From: an uncultured Planctomycetaceae bacterium
Lineage (GTDB): Bacteria > Planctomycetota > Planctomycetia > Planctomycetales > Planctomycetaceae
Direction: 5' to 3'
Assembly: GCA_903921605.1 (NCBI GenBank)
Contig: CAIXQV010000399.1
Coordinates: 1-5,846 of the forward strand
DNA length: 5,846 bases
Shown: positions 5,671-5,846 of the stretch, one piece after another
How the letters are laid out: every line of letters starts with the position of its first letter
Position numbering within the stretch: position 1 is the stretch's first letter
Notes under the pieces: generated by a model
The model's input: only the letters and a program-made list of their open reading frames with translations
What the model was told of the DNA's origin: nothing
Database searches by the model: none
Program-made: the position numbers and the translations under genes

Positions 5671-5846
5671 TCCGGTCTTCCTCTTGGGCGAGTTGAGACA
5701 ACCAGGGACACCGCAATTTGTTGCCATGGCAGAAAGAAGGCCTCGGTAACGTTCTTTATTTCTACAGATTGTCACAGCGCGACGTGCCTTCGCCCCAGAT
5801 CGAGGCGATCTTCTCTACTGAGTGTCAGAAGGAATCGCAGATTCAC

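Larger units (their letters stand above)
5102..5846. other. gene-poor 3' region with short repeats
   Basis: I see no convincing gene in these 745 bases. Small open frames (for example 5086-5271 and 5510-5749 on the plus strand, 5507-5716 on the minus) are translations of the repeat motifs and their surroundings and have no ribosome site or family resemblance. Contents: a 13-bp tandem repeat at 5159-5192, two dispersed motif copies (5214-5235 and 5650-5670), a TGTCAT/ATGACA inverted repeat (5281-5286 with 5306-5311), and a 66-codon open stretch ending at 5510. Nothing is recognisable after 5750. Confidence 0.5.

Noticed and set aside
5510..5749. GTG-initiated 79-codon plus-strand frame
   Set aside because: It translates through the dispersed motif (RKGVRSLS) and has no family features; likely chance.

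Overview
The window looks like chromosomal DNA from a planctomycete (Planctomycetota, probably a Pirellula/Rhodopirellula/Fuerstiella-like lineage). Three things suggest this: a Tat-exported DUF1501 protein of the type abundant in that phylum, a secreted protein whose N-terminus carries the planctomycete 'LExR-x-LL/VLTA' signature, and long, gene-poor intergenic stretches. The lineage call is inference from protein style; no marker gene is present.

Layout. (1) Positions 1-1422 (+) hold a DUF1501 protein cut off at its 5' end by the window edge. (2) Positions 1552-1625 (+) hold tRNA-Arg(CCT), followed at once by a strong hairpin/T-tract terminator. (3) Positions about 1675-2180 hold a probably decayed coding region on the minus strand that I cannot name. 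(4) Positions 2346-2980 (+) hold a two-gene toxin-antitoxin operon: a 70-residue coiled-coil antitoxin candidate whose stop overlaps (ATGA) the start of a 141-residue PIN-domain VapC-like RNase. (5) Positions 2981-3717 are gene-poor, with an imperfect palindrome just after the toxin gene and short repeat motifs. (6) Positions 3718-5013 (+) encode a 431-residue secreted repeat protein with RTX-like GGxGxD turns recurring about every 26 residues. (7) Positions 5014-5846 carry a large two-tier hairpin, a 21-bp tandem repeat and two copies of a dispersed 20-bp motif, but no convincing gene.

The genes do not form one pathway. The tRNA and the two secreted-protein genes look like ordinary chromosomal content. 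The stretch between the tRNA and the RTX-like gene looks accessory: a decayed ORF, a toxin-antitoxin pair and dispersed short repeats. The most interesting signals are (a) a family of about 20-bp motifs of the form AAAAGGkGnCA-N5-CTTT, with four intergenic copies in both orientations, (b) the toxin-antitoxin pair with an antitoxin lacking a visible DNA-binding fold, and (c) the regular 26-27-residue period of the RTX-like protein. I found no clear evidence of a wholly new multi-gene system.
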